A stretch of 64,000 nt of DNA from Lentzea nigeriaca (lineage in GTDB: Bacteria > Actinomycetota > Actinomycetes > Mycobacteriales > Pseudonocardiaceae): assembly GCF_016907955.1 (NCBI RefSeq), contig NZ_JAFBCX010000004.1, positions 124,001 to 188,000 of the forward strand, given 5' to 3'. Both the position numbers and the translations under genes were made by a program. The stretch's first letter is position 1; each line of letters begins with the position of its first letter. The notes under the pieces were generated by a model, which saw only the letters and a list, made by a program, of their open reading frames with translations, was not told the DNA's origin and did no database searches. Shown here piece after piece: positions 54,701-61,859 of this stretch.

Positions 54701-54961
54701 GCCGAGCGCCTTCAGTTCGCTGACCGCGGCGTCGGTCTTGCCGTTCTCGGCGGCGACCAGCAGGTCGACGGTCGGCTTGCCCTCGCGGGCGGCCTGGTCG
54801 ACGAGCTCGCGGTCCTTCTTGTCCAGCTGCTTGTCGGCGGCCGGCTTGTCCTGCTGCGCTGCGTTCTGCGCGATGGCGGGGGTGGCGGCGAAGCCGAGCC
54901 CGGCAGTGCCCAGCACCGCGGTCAGCAAGACCGTGCCGGTGCGGCGTCTCCAGTTTCTCAC
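51722..54961 (-). CDS. Secreted S8 family subtilisin-like protease
   Basis: The 1079-residue precursor has a signal peptide (about residues 1-33), an I9-like propeptide (about 45-130) and a subtilase domain. The catalytic triad is Asp in VIDSGIDLD (about 184), His in HGTHVAGI (about 365) and Ser in NGTSMAAPQA (about 553). The wide Asp-His gap holds an insert with Asp-rich, calcium-loop-like segments (GDINRDGDRTDAFG, DTDGDGDFTNN). The C-terminal 400 residues form several beta domains, at least two resembling pre-peptidase C-terminal modules. GTG at 54961 follows GAAGGG and starts the signal peptide. The 250-bp upstream region holds three TTGAC words but no clear promoter. Confidence 0.93.
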   Translation of the reverse strand: MRNWRRRTGTVLLTAVLGTAGLGFAATPAIAQNAAQQDKPAADKQLDKKDRELVDQAAREGKPTVDLLVAAENGKTDAAVSELKALGATVQKTEKDVDYVKVTIPRDNAEKAAKLKSVSTVDVDGLIALDDPRPQGMEQPAPQTPPGPKTPRTNPYMPTQDTQAAQFATAHPQWDGRGTTIAVIDSGIDLDTPALQKTSTGERKIIDWYNANATNSGDGTWVTMTKTGVVGKFTNGGREWTAPATGGPYSFGLFRETAGDLGTAASETGGDINRDGDRTDAFGVIQDITTKEVFVDTDGDGDFTNNKRMLDYKVKQDVGYFGTDNPATPVVDRVAFVVQTDRSIYDNAGTPYVNLGIAGAAHGTHVAGITSAYKLFDGKMAGAAPGAKLMAVKACLSTPSCTSSGLIDGVLYAARNGADVVNISIGGLPALNDGNNARAELYNRTINEYNVQLFISAGNSGAGANTVGDPSVATDAVSVGSYITSATWLSNYGSKTAQKQSLHGFSSRGPAEDGGFKPNIVAPGSAISTTPRWQQPGPVAGTYELPAGYAMFNGTSMAAPQATGAAALLVSAFKAEHDGQRPTSAELRYAIQRSASFVSTLGAYEQGAGLFNTNAAWSLLDKHGVPNKVTTSVPVSTVLSGLLAKPNTGVGIHDREGVTAGQEYIRTYTLTRTTGHDHLETWNVSWKGNDGTFKAAKTVDLPLNTPVQFPVKIKATSAGAHSAVLQLDDVETPGVDVQTLNTVFAAETFNAANKFSATKSGTIARNQSTSLFVNVPKGTTALKVDMNAGGAEAGKGQVRFLRFTPQGVPLDVTSSTNCYNPDAGAGCSGGTPTSRTVTSPMAGVWEIVVEARRTSDADLAPYSVTASVLGTSISPNPDVIASAALGAPLNRSYTVTNTQAAFNGRLVAGSVGSAKSDRPSIANLETKFFDIQVPAGASKLTATIGNTSDASADLDLFVLNCTSGTCVTAGTSADGDSEESVTVNAPAAGLWRVQIDGYSVPAGTTAYDYFDVYTAAGLGTLTVTDSNADRAAGASWNAAGVITPLGQPGAGRVLRGELEVRTADENVVGNGAVIVQSVS

Positions 54962-55213
54962 GGCGCAAATGCCCTTCGTGGGGTAAAGAGTGCTCAGAAG
55001 CACATCTCTTCGCCTCGCGAGGGACAATCGTCTGCCCGGCGGATTCTGTGTTTCCACATTGGACTGTTCAGCGGCTTGTCCGCGCACCGTATTAGTGCCG
55101 CGCGTTTCGCTTTTGCCGTGGAACGAGCAGTTGCCCTCCAGTCAAGGGCTGATGGAGGGGAATGTCAAGGCCTGCGTCAACGGTGAATGACATTGCCGTG
55201 TAACAGGATCCCG

Positions 55214-55756
55214 TCAACGGACGATGGAGTGATCGCTATTTCCCAGCAATAGCGACCGCAATCTCGACCGCAGGCGCCCGACGATCCCCTGACCGGTCGC
55301 GAGCGCCTTAGGCTGCGCCCCGCACGCCGGGCAGTTGTGACGGTGCGCGGTCAACGCCCGCTGGAGTTCCTTGATCTGACTCGCGGTCCGTTCCGGCACG
55401 GAGTCCTTTTTGATCGAGAGCAAACTCAGCTCGGTGAGCGTTTCCGTGCGGTGCCTCAACCGCACCACGGGCGCGATCGTGTGGAAGAAGATCAGGTTGC
55501 GCCGCCGCACGGGTTCGATCGCGGCAATGCTGCACCACGGGATCACCGTGCGACCTTCGAGGTCGGTCGACACGATGCCCTCGTCGGTGAGCCGCGTGCC
55601 CATGGCGAAGCCACGCCACGCGACGGCACCACCCATGACGAGCCACAGGCCGCCGAACACGATCGCGTACCAAGGGCCGTCGAGCATCGCCACCGGGCCT
55701 GCGACGGCGACGGCGGTGCCGAGCCCGAAGAGGACCCATCTCCACCTGGTGTGCAT
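55214..55756 (-). CDS. Small membrane protein with PH-like domain and C-terminal CxxC
   Basis: The 180-residue protein has two membrane helices (residues about 5-45, VLFGLGTAVAVAGPVAML and YAIVFGGLWLVMGGAVAW). A short domain follows with TRLTDEGIVSTDLEGRTVIP and IAAIEPVRRRNLIFF, which resembles bacterial PH-type domains of membrane proteins. The C-terminus has HNCPACGAQ, half of a zinc site, and a basic RLRSRLRSLL tail. Function unknown. GGGGAG directly before the ATG at 55756 supports the start. The neighbouring plus-strand STAND pseudogene starts 44 bp away. Confidence 0.75.
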   Translation of the reverse strand: MHTRWRWVLFGLGTAVAVAGPVAMLDGPWYAIVFGGLWLVMGGAVAWRGFAMGTRLTDEGIVSTDLEGRTVIPWCSIAAIEPVRRRNLIFFHTIAPVVRLRHRTETLTELSLLSIKKDSVPERTASQIKELQRALTAHRHNCPACGAQPKALATGQGIVGRLRSRLRSLLLGNSDHSIVR

Positions 55757-55799
55757 CTCCCCATCCTGTTTACCCGATTCGGGCGCATAGCATTGCTCG

Positions 55800-56418
55800 G
55801 TGCGAAACCAGGACGGCGACGGAATGCCGGTGCGGGCATCGTTCCGCGACCTGCTGTCGTGCCCACTGACCAGGTGGTCACCGGATTGCTCCCGCACGAG
55901 CCGCCCGACTTCCAAACGCCGGCCGCCCTCGCGTTGTTGAGCGACTCGGTCTGCGTCGTGGTCACAGGACAGCGCGGAGTCGGGATGACGCAGGTCGCCG
56001 CAGCGTATGCACGGCAGCGCGTGCGGGACGGCTGGCTGGTGGCGTGGACCGGCGGAGAGACGGACGAGCAGATCAAGGCCGGGATCGTCGAGCCGGCTGA
56101 TCGGCTTTCGCTGTATCGCCCGGAGAACAGCGCCGAAGTCACAGCAGCACGGGTGCGCGACCACCTGCAGACGCGGCCTGGGCGGGCCTTGCTGGTGTTC
56201 GACAACGTGGTGTCACTCGATTCGATCAAGCCCTATCTGCCGTCAGTCGGAGACAGCCGCCAACGTGCTCGGCACCGCCCTCATCTCGTCCGGAGAACGA
56301 GAAGAGGCATCGGTACTGCTTCGCGGGGACTCACACGACGGCCAAGGAGGTGCTCGGGGAGGAGCACCGTGCCACGGCGCCGGCTCGGGCACTGCTTGAG
56401 TCCATTCAGCAGGACTGA
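55800..56418 (+). pseudogene. Dead STAND (NB-ARC-TPR) gene
   Basis: A GTG at 55800, seven bases after TAGCAT, starts VRNQDGDGMPVRASFRDLL, a usual N-terminus for this family. The frame then shifts, and VVTGLLPHEPPDFQ, VVVTGQRGVGMTQVAAAYAR and ALLVFDNVVSLDSIKPYLPS follow. The P-loop has Met in place of the essential Lys. After another shift the sequence jumps to TPR-like ETAANVLGTALISSGEREEA and, in a third frame, THTTAKEVLGEEHRATAPAR before a stop. Most of the NTPase and TPR region is deleted. The promoter still looks intact. Confidence 0.7.
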
Positions 56419-56445
56419 TCGCTGATCAGGCGCTACCTTGCGCCC

Positions 56446-57135
56446 ATGGACCTCAAGCTGGTCGCCGACGAGCTCTACGGGCTGCCCCCGAAGGAGTTCA
56501 CCGCGGCCCGCAACGCCGCGGCCAAGCAGGCAGGCGACAAGGACCTCGCGAAGGCCATCGCCGACCTGCGCAAGCCGACCGTGGGCGCCTGGGCGGTCAA
56601 CCGCCTGGTGAGGGACGCTCCGAAGGGGCTGGAGGAGGCTCTGGGCCTCTCCACGGCGCAGCTGACCATGCGGGAGCTCGGACGCAAGCGCAAGGAGCTG
56701 CTGGAGACGCTGGTCTACCGCACGCTGGAGCTGACGGGCCCGCTCGCCGACGATGCCGTCACGCAGGTGCGGAACACCCTCACTGCGGCGATGTCCGATC
56801 CTGAGTCCGCAGAGCAGGTGCGGACGGGGCACCTCACGAAGGCGCTGGAGTACTCCGGGTTCGGTTTCGCAACGCCACTGCCGGAGCCTGCGAGCACCGA
56901 CGGCGAGGACGCGCTGGCCCGCAAGCGGCGGGAGCGGCAGGATCGGAAGCGGGCAGAGGCGCAGCAGGCGTTGGACGAGGCCGAGCAGGCCCTCGGGGAG
57001 GCGCAGGCGGATCAGCTGGCGGCGCAGCGGGCGTTCGACCGGGCCGCGGAACGGCTGGAGGACGCCAAGCGGATCACGGCGGCGGCGGAGAAGGCTCGCA
57101 AGGCCGCTGAGCGCAGGCTCACCGATCTGAGCTAG
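56446..57135 (+). CDS. Conserved hypothetical coiled-coil protein
   Basis: The 229-residue protein has an N-terminal helical part (LYGLPPKEFTAARNAAAKQA, then LRKPTVGAWAVNRLVR) that recurs in many actinobacterial hypotheticals. The last 80 residues form a charged coiled coil rich in Ala, Glu, Arg and Gln. No catalytic motif is visible and no function is known to me. TACCTT (56434-56439) ends seven bases before the ATG, suggesting a leaderless transcript. The 3' end overlaps the convergent DUF6098 gene by 17 bases. Confidence 0.8.
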   Translation: MDLKLVADELYGLPPKEFTAARNAAAKQAGDKDLAKAIADLRKPTVGAWAVNRLVRDAPKGLEEALGLSTAQLTMRELGRKRKELLETLVYRTLELTGPLADDAVTQVRNTLTAAMSDPESAEQVRTGHLTKALEYSGFGFATPLPEPASTDGEDALARKRRERQDRKRAEAQQALDEAEQALGEAQADQLAAQRAFDRAAERLEDAKRITAAAEKARKAAERRLTDLS

Positions 57136-57574
57136 AGCGGTCGAGCGAGCCCCACTCGTCGGAGTGCTGGGCGTTGACCATGTCCTCGCACTCGCTGAGC
57201 GCGGAGTCGGCCACCCAGGCCAGCGGCTGGCGGCAACGGACCAGGGGCTCGTTGTCCGGGCCGCGGCCCACCTCCTCGCCGCGGAGCACCCAGGCGCGGA
57301 CGTCCGGGCCGCGCAGCTCGCGCAGGTGGCGGTAGTCGAACAGGCGGCGGGCCACCCACAGCTCGAGCGAGCGGTCCTCCCACCACGGTTCGACGCGCAG
57401 CGGGCTCGCGGACAGCCCTGGCAGGTCGACGCCGGTCAGGGAGTCGCGCGAGGTCGAGGCGGCGTCCGCGTCCGGGCCCTTCGACCAGCGGATATAGACG
57501 TCGTCACCCAGAAGGCCGACGAGGTCGGAGAGATTTGTGATCGTGGGCAGCTCTTCCGTCACATCTGGTGACAT
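57119..57574 (-). CDS. DUF6098 family protein
   Basis: The 151-residue protein has VYIRWSKGPDADAASTSRDS, GVDLPGLSASPLRVEPWW and EVGRGPDNEPLVRCRQPL, the conserved blocks of the family I recall as DUF6098. No function is established. There is no signal peptide or membrane helix. The ATG at 57574 is the first start within the conserved region; an upstream frame extends further but lacks similarity. An 11-bp direct repeat of AACCTGAAG lies just upstream (57585-57604). Confidence 0.75.
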   Translation of the reverse strand: MSPDVTEELPTITNLSDLVGLLGDDVYIRWSKGPDADAASTSRDSLTGVDLPGLSASPLRVEPWWEDRSLELWVARRLFDYRHLRELRGPDVRAWVLRGEEVGRGPDNEPLVRCRQPLAWVADSALSECEDMVNAQHSDEWGSLDRSSSDR

Positions 57575-57584
57575 ACCCCGGCCG

Positions 57585-57604
57585 AACCTGAAGACAACCT
57601 GAAG
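57585..57604. repeat. 11-bp-phased direct repeat upstream of the DUF6098 gene
   Basis: AACCTGAAG occurs at 57585-57593 and again at 57596-57604, exactly 11 bp apart, 11 bases before the presumed start codon. It may bind a regulator that reads phased repeats, or may be chance. Confidence 0.35.
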
Positions 57605-57829
57605 GAATTGAGCCTGGTCACAGTGAAAGCCGACCGGAACACCACGCTCCGGTTGTACGTTCAACAATGTGGTTGGCCGCAGGCGCTCGAGCCCGCGCCA
57701 GGACGATCCGGCACCCCCAGGCTGGAAAAGTCCTTCCGCAGGCGATGTGTGCTCGCGCCGCGGTCAACCCGCCGTCGACCGGCACACCGGAAACCCCCCT
57801 CACCGGTAGTGGCGGTCGACGGCACCCGC

Positions 57830-58249
57830 TCAGAGGTTGTACTGGTCGTGCCGCGCGTAGAAGGCCTCCAGCTCCTCCGGCGGCAGCCCCTTGGCCTCCC
57901 CGACCTCCAGGAAGAACTTCTCGCGCGCGATGCCGGGCGAGAACAGGATCAGCATCCGGACGGGCGCGTCGCTGTCGTTGCGGAACGCGTGGGGCCGGTT
58001 CGGCGGCACGTACAGGAAGTCGCCCTCCCCGCCCTTGATCCACTCGTCGCCGTCGAACAGCGAGATCTCACCCTCCAGCACGTAGAACGACTCCGAGAAC
58101 GTCTTGTGGAAGTGCGGGCGGGCGCCGGGCTGACGGGCCTCCATCCGCCACTCGAACAGGCCGAACTCGCCGTTCGTCACCGATCCCGGCGCCACGAACC
58201 GGGTGGTCTTGGTGCTGAAACCCACCTCAGAGGCTGGTCGGAACGTCAA
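57830..58249 (-). CDS. Cupin domain protein
   Basis: The 139-residue protein has a single cupin-2 barrel. Metal ligands appear in ARPHFHKTFSESFYVLEG (motif 1, two His and Glu) and YVPPNRPHAFRN (motif 2, His). It could be a small dioxygenase, isomerase or sensor. The start is a TTG at 58249: it is preceded by GGGGAGGAAGACCC and no ATG or GTG fits as well. About 250 bp without a supported gene separate it from the DUF6098 gene, and a divergent FAD dehydrogenase starts 73 bp away. Confidence 0.85.
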   Translation of the reverse strand: MTFRPASEVGFSTKTTRFVAPGSVTNGEFGLFEWRMEARQPGARPHFHKTFSESFYVLEGEISLFDGDEWIKGGEGDFLYVPPNRPHAFRNDSDAPVRMLILFSPGIAREKFFLEVGEAKGLPPEELEAFYARHDQYNL

Positions 58250-58322
58250 GGGTCTTCCTCCCCAGAAAAGTGAACTTGATTCAGGTCTCGTGCGTGACCA
58301 GCGGTGGATCTATGCTCGGCCG

Positions 58323-59978
58323 ATGGCACATGACGCGGATGTCATCGTCGTCGGCGCGGGCCTCGCAGGTCTCGTCGCGACCGCAGAGCTCGCGGACGCG
58401 GGCCGCAAGGTCATCCTCCTCGACCAGGAGCCGGAAGCGTCGCTCGGCGGCCAGGCCTGGTGGTCGTTCGGCGGGTTGTTCATGGTCGACACTCCCGAGC
58501 AGCGCAGGCTTCGGGTCAAAGACTCGCACGACCTGGCGTTGCAGGACTGGATGGGCTCGGCGGCGTTCGACAGGGAGAGCGACCACTGGCCCCGGCTGTG
58601 GGCGCAGGCCTATGTGGACTTCGCCTCCGGGGAGAAGCGCTCCTGGCTCCACAACATGGGGGTGCGCTGGTTCCCGTTCGTGCAGTGGGCCGAGCGCGGC
58701 GGCTACCTGGCCGACGGGCACGGCAACACGGTGCCGCGGTTCCACGTCACCTGGGGCACCGGGCCCGGCATCGTCGAGCCGTTCGAGCGCCGGGTGCGCG
58801 AGGGTGTGGCGAAGGGGCTCGTCACGCTGAAGTTCCGGCACCGGGTCACCGGTCTCAGCGTCACCAACGGCGTGTGCGACGGCGTGTCCGGCGAGGTGCT
58901 GGAACCGTCGTCGGTCAGCCGCGCCGAACCGAGCTCGCGGACGGTCACCGGGGAGTTCTCCCTCAACGCCCAGGCCGTGATCGTCACGTCCGGCGGCATC
59001 GGCGGCAACCACGACCTGGTGCGGCGCAACTGGCCGGAACGGATGGGCACGCCGCCCAAGTTCATGCTGGCCGGTGTGCCGGACTTCGTGGACGGGCACA
59101 TGATGGAGGTGGCGCAGAAGGCCGGCGCCTCGATCATCAACGCGGACCGCATGTGGCACTACCCCGAGGGCATCGCGAACTACGCGCCGGTGTGGAGCAG
59201 GCACGGCATCCGCATCCTGCCCGGCCCGTCGCCGCTGTGGCTCGACGCGGACGGCAACCGGTTGCCGATCCCGCTGTTCCCCGGCTTCGACGCGCTGGGA
59301 GCGTTGCAGCACATCACCTCGCGCGGTGACGAGCACTCGTGGTTCGTGCTCAACAAGAGGATCATCGGCAAGGAGTTCGCGTTGTCGGGCTCCGAGCAGA
59401 ACCCGGACCTCACGGGCAAGGACACGCGCGCGGTGCTGAAGCGCGCGCTGCCGGGCGCGGTCGCGCCGGTGGAGGCGTTCGCCCAGAAGTCGAAGGAGTT
59501 CATCCAGGCCGGGACGGTCGCGGACCTGGCGCGCGGCATGAACGCGCTGACCGGCGACAGCCGCATCGACGCCGCCGCGCTGGAGAAGACGATCATCGAG
59601 CGCGACCGCCAGGTGACCGCCGGCCTCAGCAAGGACATGCAGGTCAACGCGATCCGCGCGGCCCGCCACTTCCTGACGGACAAGCTGATCCGCGTCGTCG
59701 AGCCGCACCGCCTGCTCGACCCGAAGGCGGGTCCGCTGATCGCCGTCCGGCTGTCGGTGATCACCCGCAAGACGTTGGGCGGCCTGCACACCGACCTGTC
59801 GTCGCGGGTGCTCGACACCTCCGGCGAGGTGTTGCCCGGCCTGTACGCCGCCGGTGAGGCCGCCGGGTTCGGTGGTGGCGGCGTGCACGGATACCGTGCG
59901 CTGGAAGGAACCTTCCTCGGTGGTTGCCTGTTCTCCGGCCGCGTGGCCGGGCGTTCGGCGGCCGACGCGGTTTCTTAA
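58323..59978 (+). CDS. FAD-binding dehydrogenase (KsdD/fumarate reductase flavoprotein family)
   Basis: The 551-residue flavoprotein has the FAD fingerprint VIVVGAGLAGLVATAELADA at the N-terminus, LGGQAWWSFGGL close by, VIVTSGGIGGNH in the middle and the C-terminal GLYAAGEAAGFGGGGVHGYR. It matches the group often named putative FAD-binding dehydrogenase, related to 3-ketosteroid dehydrogenases. The substrate is unknown. TATGCT (58310-58315) lies eight bases before the ATG, so the message is probably leaderless. It is divergent from the cupin gene. Confidence 0.9.
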   Translation: MAHDADVIVVGAGLAGLVATAELADAGRKVILLDQEPEASLGGQAWWSFGGLFMVDTPEQRRLRVKDSHDLALQDWMGSAAFDRESDHWPRLWAQAYVDFASGEKRSWLHNMGVRWFPFVQWAERGGYLADGHGNTVPRFHVTWGTGPGIVEPFERRVREGVAKGLVTLKFRHRVTGLSVTNGVCDGVSGEVLEPSSVSRAEPSSRTVTGEFSLNAQAVIVTSGGIGGNHDLVRRNWPERMGTPPKFMLAGVPDFVDGHMMEVAQKAGASIINADRMWHYPEGIANYAPVWSRHGIRILPGPSPLWLDADGNRLPIPLFPGFDALGALQHITSRGDEHSWFVLNKRIIGKEFALSGSEQNPDLTGKDTRAVLKRALPGAVAPVEAFAQKSKEFIQAGTVADLARGMNALTGDSRIDAAALEKTIIERDRQVTAGLSKDMQVNAIRAARHFLTDKLIRVVEPHRLLDPKAGPLIAVRLSVITRKTLGGLHTDLSSRVLDTSGEVLPGLYAAGEAAGFGGGGVHGYRALEGTFLGGCLFSGRVAGRSAADAVS

Positions 59979-60008
59979 GTTGCACAGGTCGAACTGAGAC
60001 GAAGCACT

Positions 60009-60054
60009 CGCCGTTCCTTGCCGCGTAATGAAGTTCCCTGCGGAAGGAACGGCG
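60009..60054 (+). promoter_or_regulatory. 11-bp inverted repeat hiding the S1 protease ribosome-binding site
   Basis: CGCCGTTCCTT (60009-60019) and AAGGAACGGCG (60044-60054) are perfect inverted repeats with a 24-base loop. The second arm contains the ribosome-binding site AAGGAA of the protease gene (ATG at 60057). The hairpin could block translation or end the upstream dehydrogenase message. It has no U-run. Confidence 0.7.
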
Positions 60055-60056
60055 AA

Positions 60057-60860
60057 ATGCTGTTACGAGGTGGAATCGCGGCTGCGCTGGTCGTGCTCAC
60101 TATGGCGGGCACGGCCGTGGCGGATCCGTCCGCTCAGGTCGTCGGCGGCACACGGGCGTCGATAAAGGACAACCCGTTCGCGGTGTACCTGGCGCCGGCA
60201 ACCGACACGCGTGATCCCCGGTGCACCGGCGTCGTGGTCGCACCGGACAAGATCCTCACCGCCGCGCACTGCGTCGACGAGGGCGTGACGGGACCGAAGC
60301 CGATCCCGTTGACCAAACGCGTGGTGGTGGCGGGGCGGGAGAACGTCCACAGCACCGGCGAGGGTGTCGTCGCGACGCTCACGAAGATCGTCATCAACCC
60401 GAAGTACGACGGCATCTCCTTCGACTCCGCGGTCCTGACCATCGACCGCCCGCTGAAGCAGAAGCCGATCAGGATGGCCGGTGCCGCCGACCGCCACCTG
60501 TACGCACCGGGCAAGTCCGCCACCGTGATGGGCTGGTGTGCGGTCAAGGAGGGCGGCAGCACCAACGGCTACCTGATGAAGGCCTCCATTCCCATCCTGG
60601 AGGACGAGACCTGCCGCGTCTTCTGGGGCAAGGACGACGAGGGCAACGACTTCTACGAGAACCGGTCGATGCTGTGCGGTGGCCACCAGGAGGGCGGGAT
60701 CGACGCCTGCAACGGCGACTCCGGTGGTCCGTTCATCGCGGGCGGCAAGCTGATCGGCCTGGTGTCGAAGGGTGTCGGCTGCGCCAGGCCGAACCACCCG
60801 GCGATCTACGCGCGAGTCGATGCCATCAACTCGTGGGTCGCCAAGGAGATTTCGCACTGA
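60057..60860 (+). CDS. Secreted trypsin-like serine protease (S1)
   Basis: The 267-residue precursor has a signal peptide (LLRGGIAAALVVLTMAGT, cleavage near AVA) and a short pro-segment before VVGGTRAS. The S1 triad is His in ILTAAHCV, Asp in ISFDSAVLTI and Ser in NGDSGGPFIAGG. Asp six residues before the catalytic Ser (GIDACNGDSGGP) points to trypsin-like cleavage after Arg or Lys. Paired cysteines fit export. The ATG at 60057 follows AAGGAA, which lies within a hairpin. An upstream frame at 60018 does not fit the signal peptide. Confidence 0.93.
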   Translation: MLLRGGIAAALVVLTMAGTAVADPSAQVVGGTRASIKDNPFAVYLAPATDTRDPRCTGVVVAPDKILTAAHCVDEGVTGPKPIPLTKRVVVAGRENVHSTGEGVVATLTKIVINPKYDGISFDSAVLTIDRPLKQKPIRMAGAADRHLYAPGKSATVMGWCAVKEGGSTNGYLMKASIPILEDETCRVFWGKDDEGNDFYENRSMLCGGHQEGGIDACNGDSGGPFIAGGKLIGLVSKGVGCARPNHPAIYARVDAINSWVAKEISH

Positions 60861-60880
60861 TCTCGCGTGGTGGACGCGGG

Positions 60881-60909
60881 TTGACGGTCCCCCGGCTTGC
60901 GGCTGTGCT
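60881..60909 (+). promoter_or_regulatory. Promoter of the flavin reductase operon
   Basis: TTGACG (60881-60886) and TGTGCT (60904-60909) are separated by 17 bases, a good housekeeping-sigma spacing. The ATG at 60916 starts seven bases after the -10, so the message is probably leaderless. Confidence 0.6.
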
Positions 60910-60915
60910 GGAGGC

Positions 60916-61395
60916 ATGACGCAGATCGGTGTTCTGGTCGGCAACCCGCGGCCCGCCTCACGCACTCTGCAGGCGGCCCTGGCCCTGCGCGAGGCGCTCG
61001 CCTCGACGTTCGGCGTGCCCGTCGAGGGCCCGGTGGTGGAGGCTGCGGAGCTCGCACCCGCCGTGTTCACGGACCCGGACACGATCAAGGCGGCGCTGGA
61101 GACGCTGGGCCAGGCGGACGTGCTGGTGGTGGCGACGCCGACGTACAAGGCCGCGTACACCGGGCTGCTGAAGGCCGTGCTGGACCAGGCGCCGTCGGGG
61201 TGGTTGCGCGGCAAGGTCGTCGTGCCGCTCCAGATCGCCGCGTCGGACAAGCACGCGCTGGCCGTCGAGGTGCACCTGCGGCCGGTGCTGGCCGAGCTGG
61301 GTGCGCTGGTGCCGCAAGCCCTGTTCCTCAACGAGGCGGCGCTTCCCGCCGACGTCACGGACTTCGACCTCGACACGCTGAAGGTGCTGCGATGA
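60916..61395 (+). CDS. NADPH-dependent FMN reductase (SsuE-type)
   Basis: The 159-residue flavodoxin-like protein has VLVGNPRPASRT, which binds the FMN phosphate, and LVVATPTYKAAYTGLLKAVL, a family signature close to SsuE/MsuE. It would supply reduced FMN to a monooxygenase. A partial luciferase-like monooxygenase gene at the right edge is a possible partner. The ATG at 60916 lies seven bases after TGTGCT. The stop overlaps the start of the next gene (ATGA), so the two are coupled. Confidence 0.9.
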   Translation: MTQIGVLVGNPRPASRTLQAALALREALASTFGVPVEGPVVEAAELAPAVFTDPDTIKAALETLGQADVLVVATPTYKAAYTGLLKAVLDQAPSGWLRGKVVVPLQIAASDKHALAVEVHLRPVLAELGALVPQALFLNEAALPADVTDFDLDTLKVLR

Positions 61396-61859
61396 AGGAA
61401 CAACTGCGCAACGCGTTGCGGCACCACGCCCAGGCCGTCACGATCGTGACCGCCGCCGGGCCGGACGGGCCGGTCGGCACCACGGTGTCGTCCTTCACCT
61501 CGGCCTCGTTCGAGCCGCCTCTCGTCGTCGTGTGGATCGGCGAGGGCGCTTCGGTGTGGCCGGTGCTGCGGACCGCGCCGCTGTTCGCCGTGCACCTGCT
61601 GGACGCCGCGCAGACACCGCTCGCGGACCTGTTCGCGACCAAGGGCGTCGACCGGTTCGGCCCCGAGACCCGCTGGCAGCCGGATGACGACGGCGTGCCC
61701 GTGCTCCTGGACGCGCCGGTGCGGCTGAGGTGCCGCACCGCGCGCAGGATCGTGGTGGGCGATCACATCGCGCTGGTCGGTGAGCCGCTCGACATCACGC
61801 ACTCCGACATCGCCACGCCGCTCGTGCGGCACCAGGGGCGCTACACGTCAGTCGCCTAA
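61392..61859 (+). CDS. Flavin reductase-like (FMN-binding split barrel) protein
   Basis: The 155-residue protein fits the flavin reductase domain family (HpaC/NtaB type). AVTIVTAAGPDGPVGTTVSS and SFEPPLVVVWIGEG are the flavin-binding blocks, and FAVHLLDAAQ follows. It may reduce FMN or act as a small oxygenase component. It is translationally coupled to the SsuE-type gene through ATGA. Its last 12 bases overlap the convergent FAD/NAD(P)-binding gene. Confidence 0.9.
   Translation: MKEQLRNALRHHAQAVTIVTAAGPDGPVGTTVSSFTSASFEPPLVVVWIGEGASVWPVLRTAPLFAVHLLDAAQTPLADLFATKGVDRFGPETRWQPDDDGVPVLLDAPVRLRCRTARRIVVGDHIALVGEPLDITHSDIATPLVRHQGRYTSVA

Noticed and set aside
51323-55186. 1287-codon plus-strand frame opposite the subtilase
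   Set aside because: The minus strand has a complete S8 protease with signal peptide and catalytic triad. The plus frame is Arg/Val/Gly-rich and has no recognisable motif.
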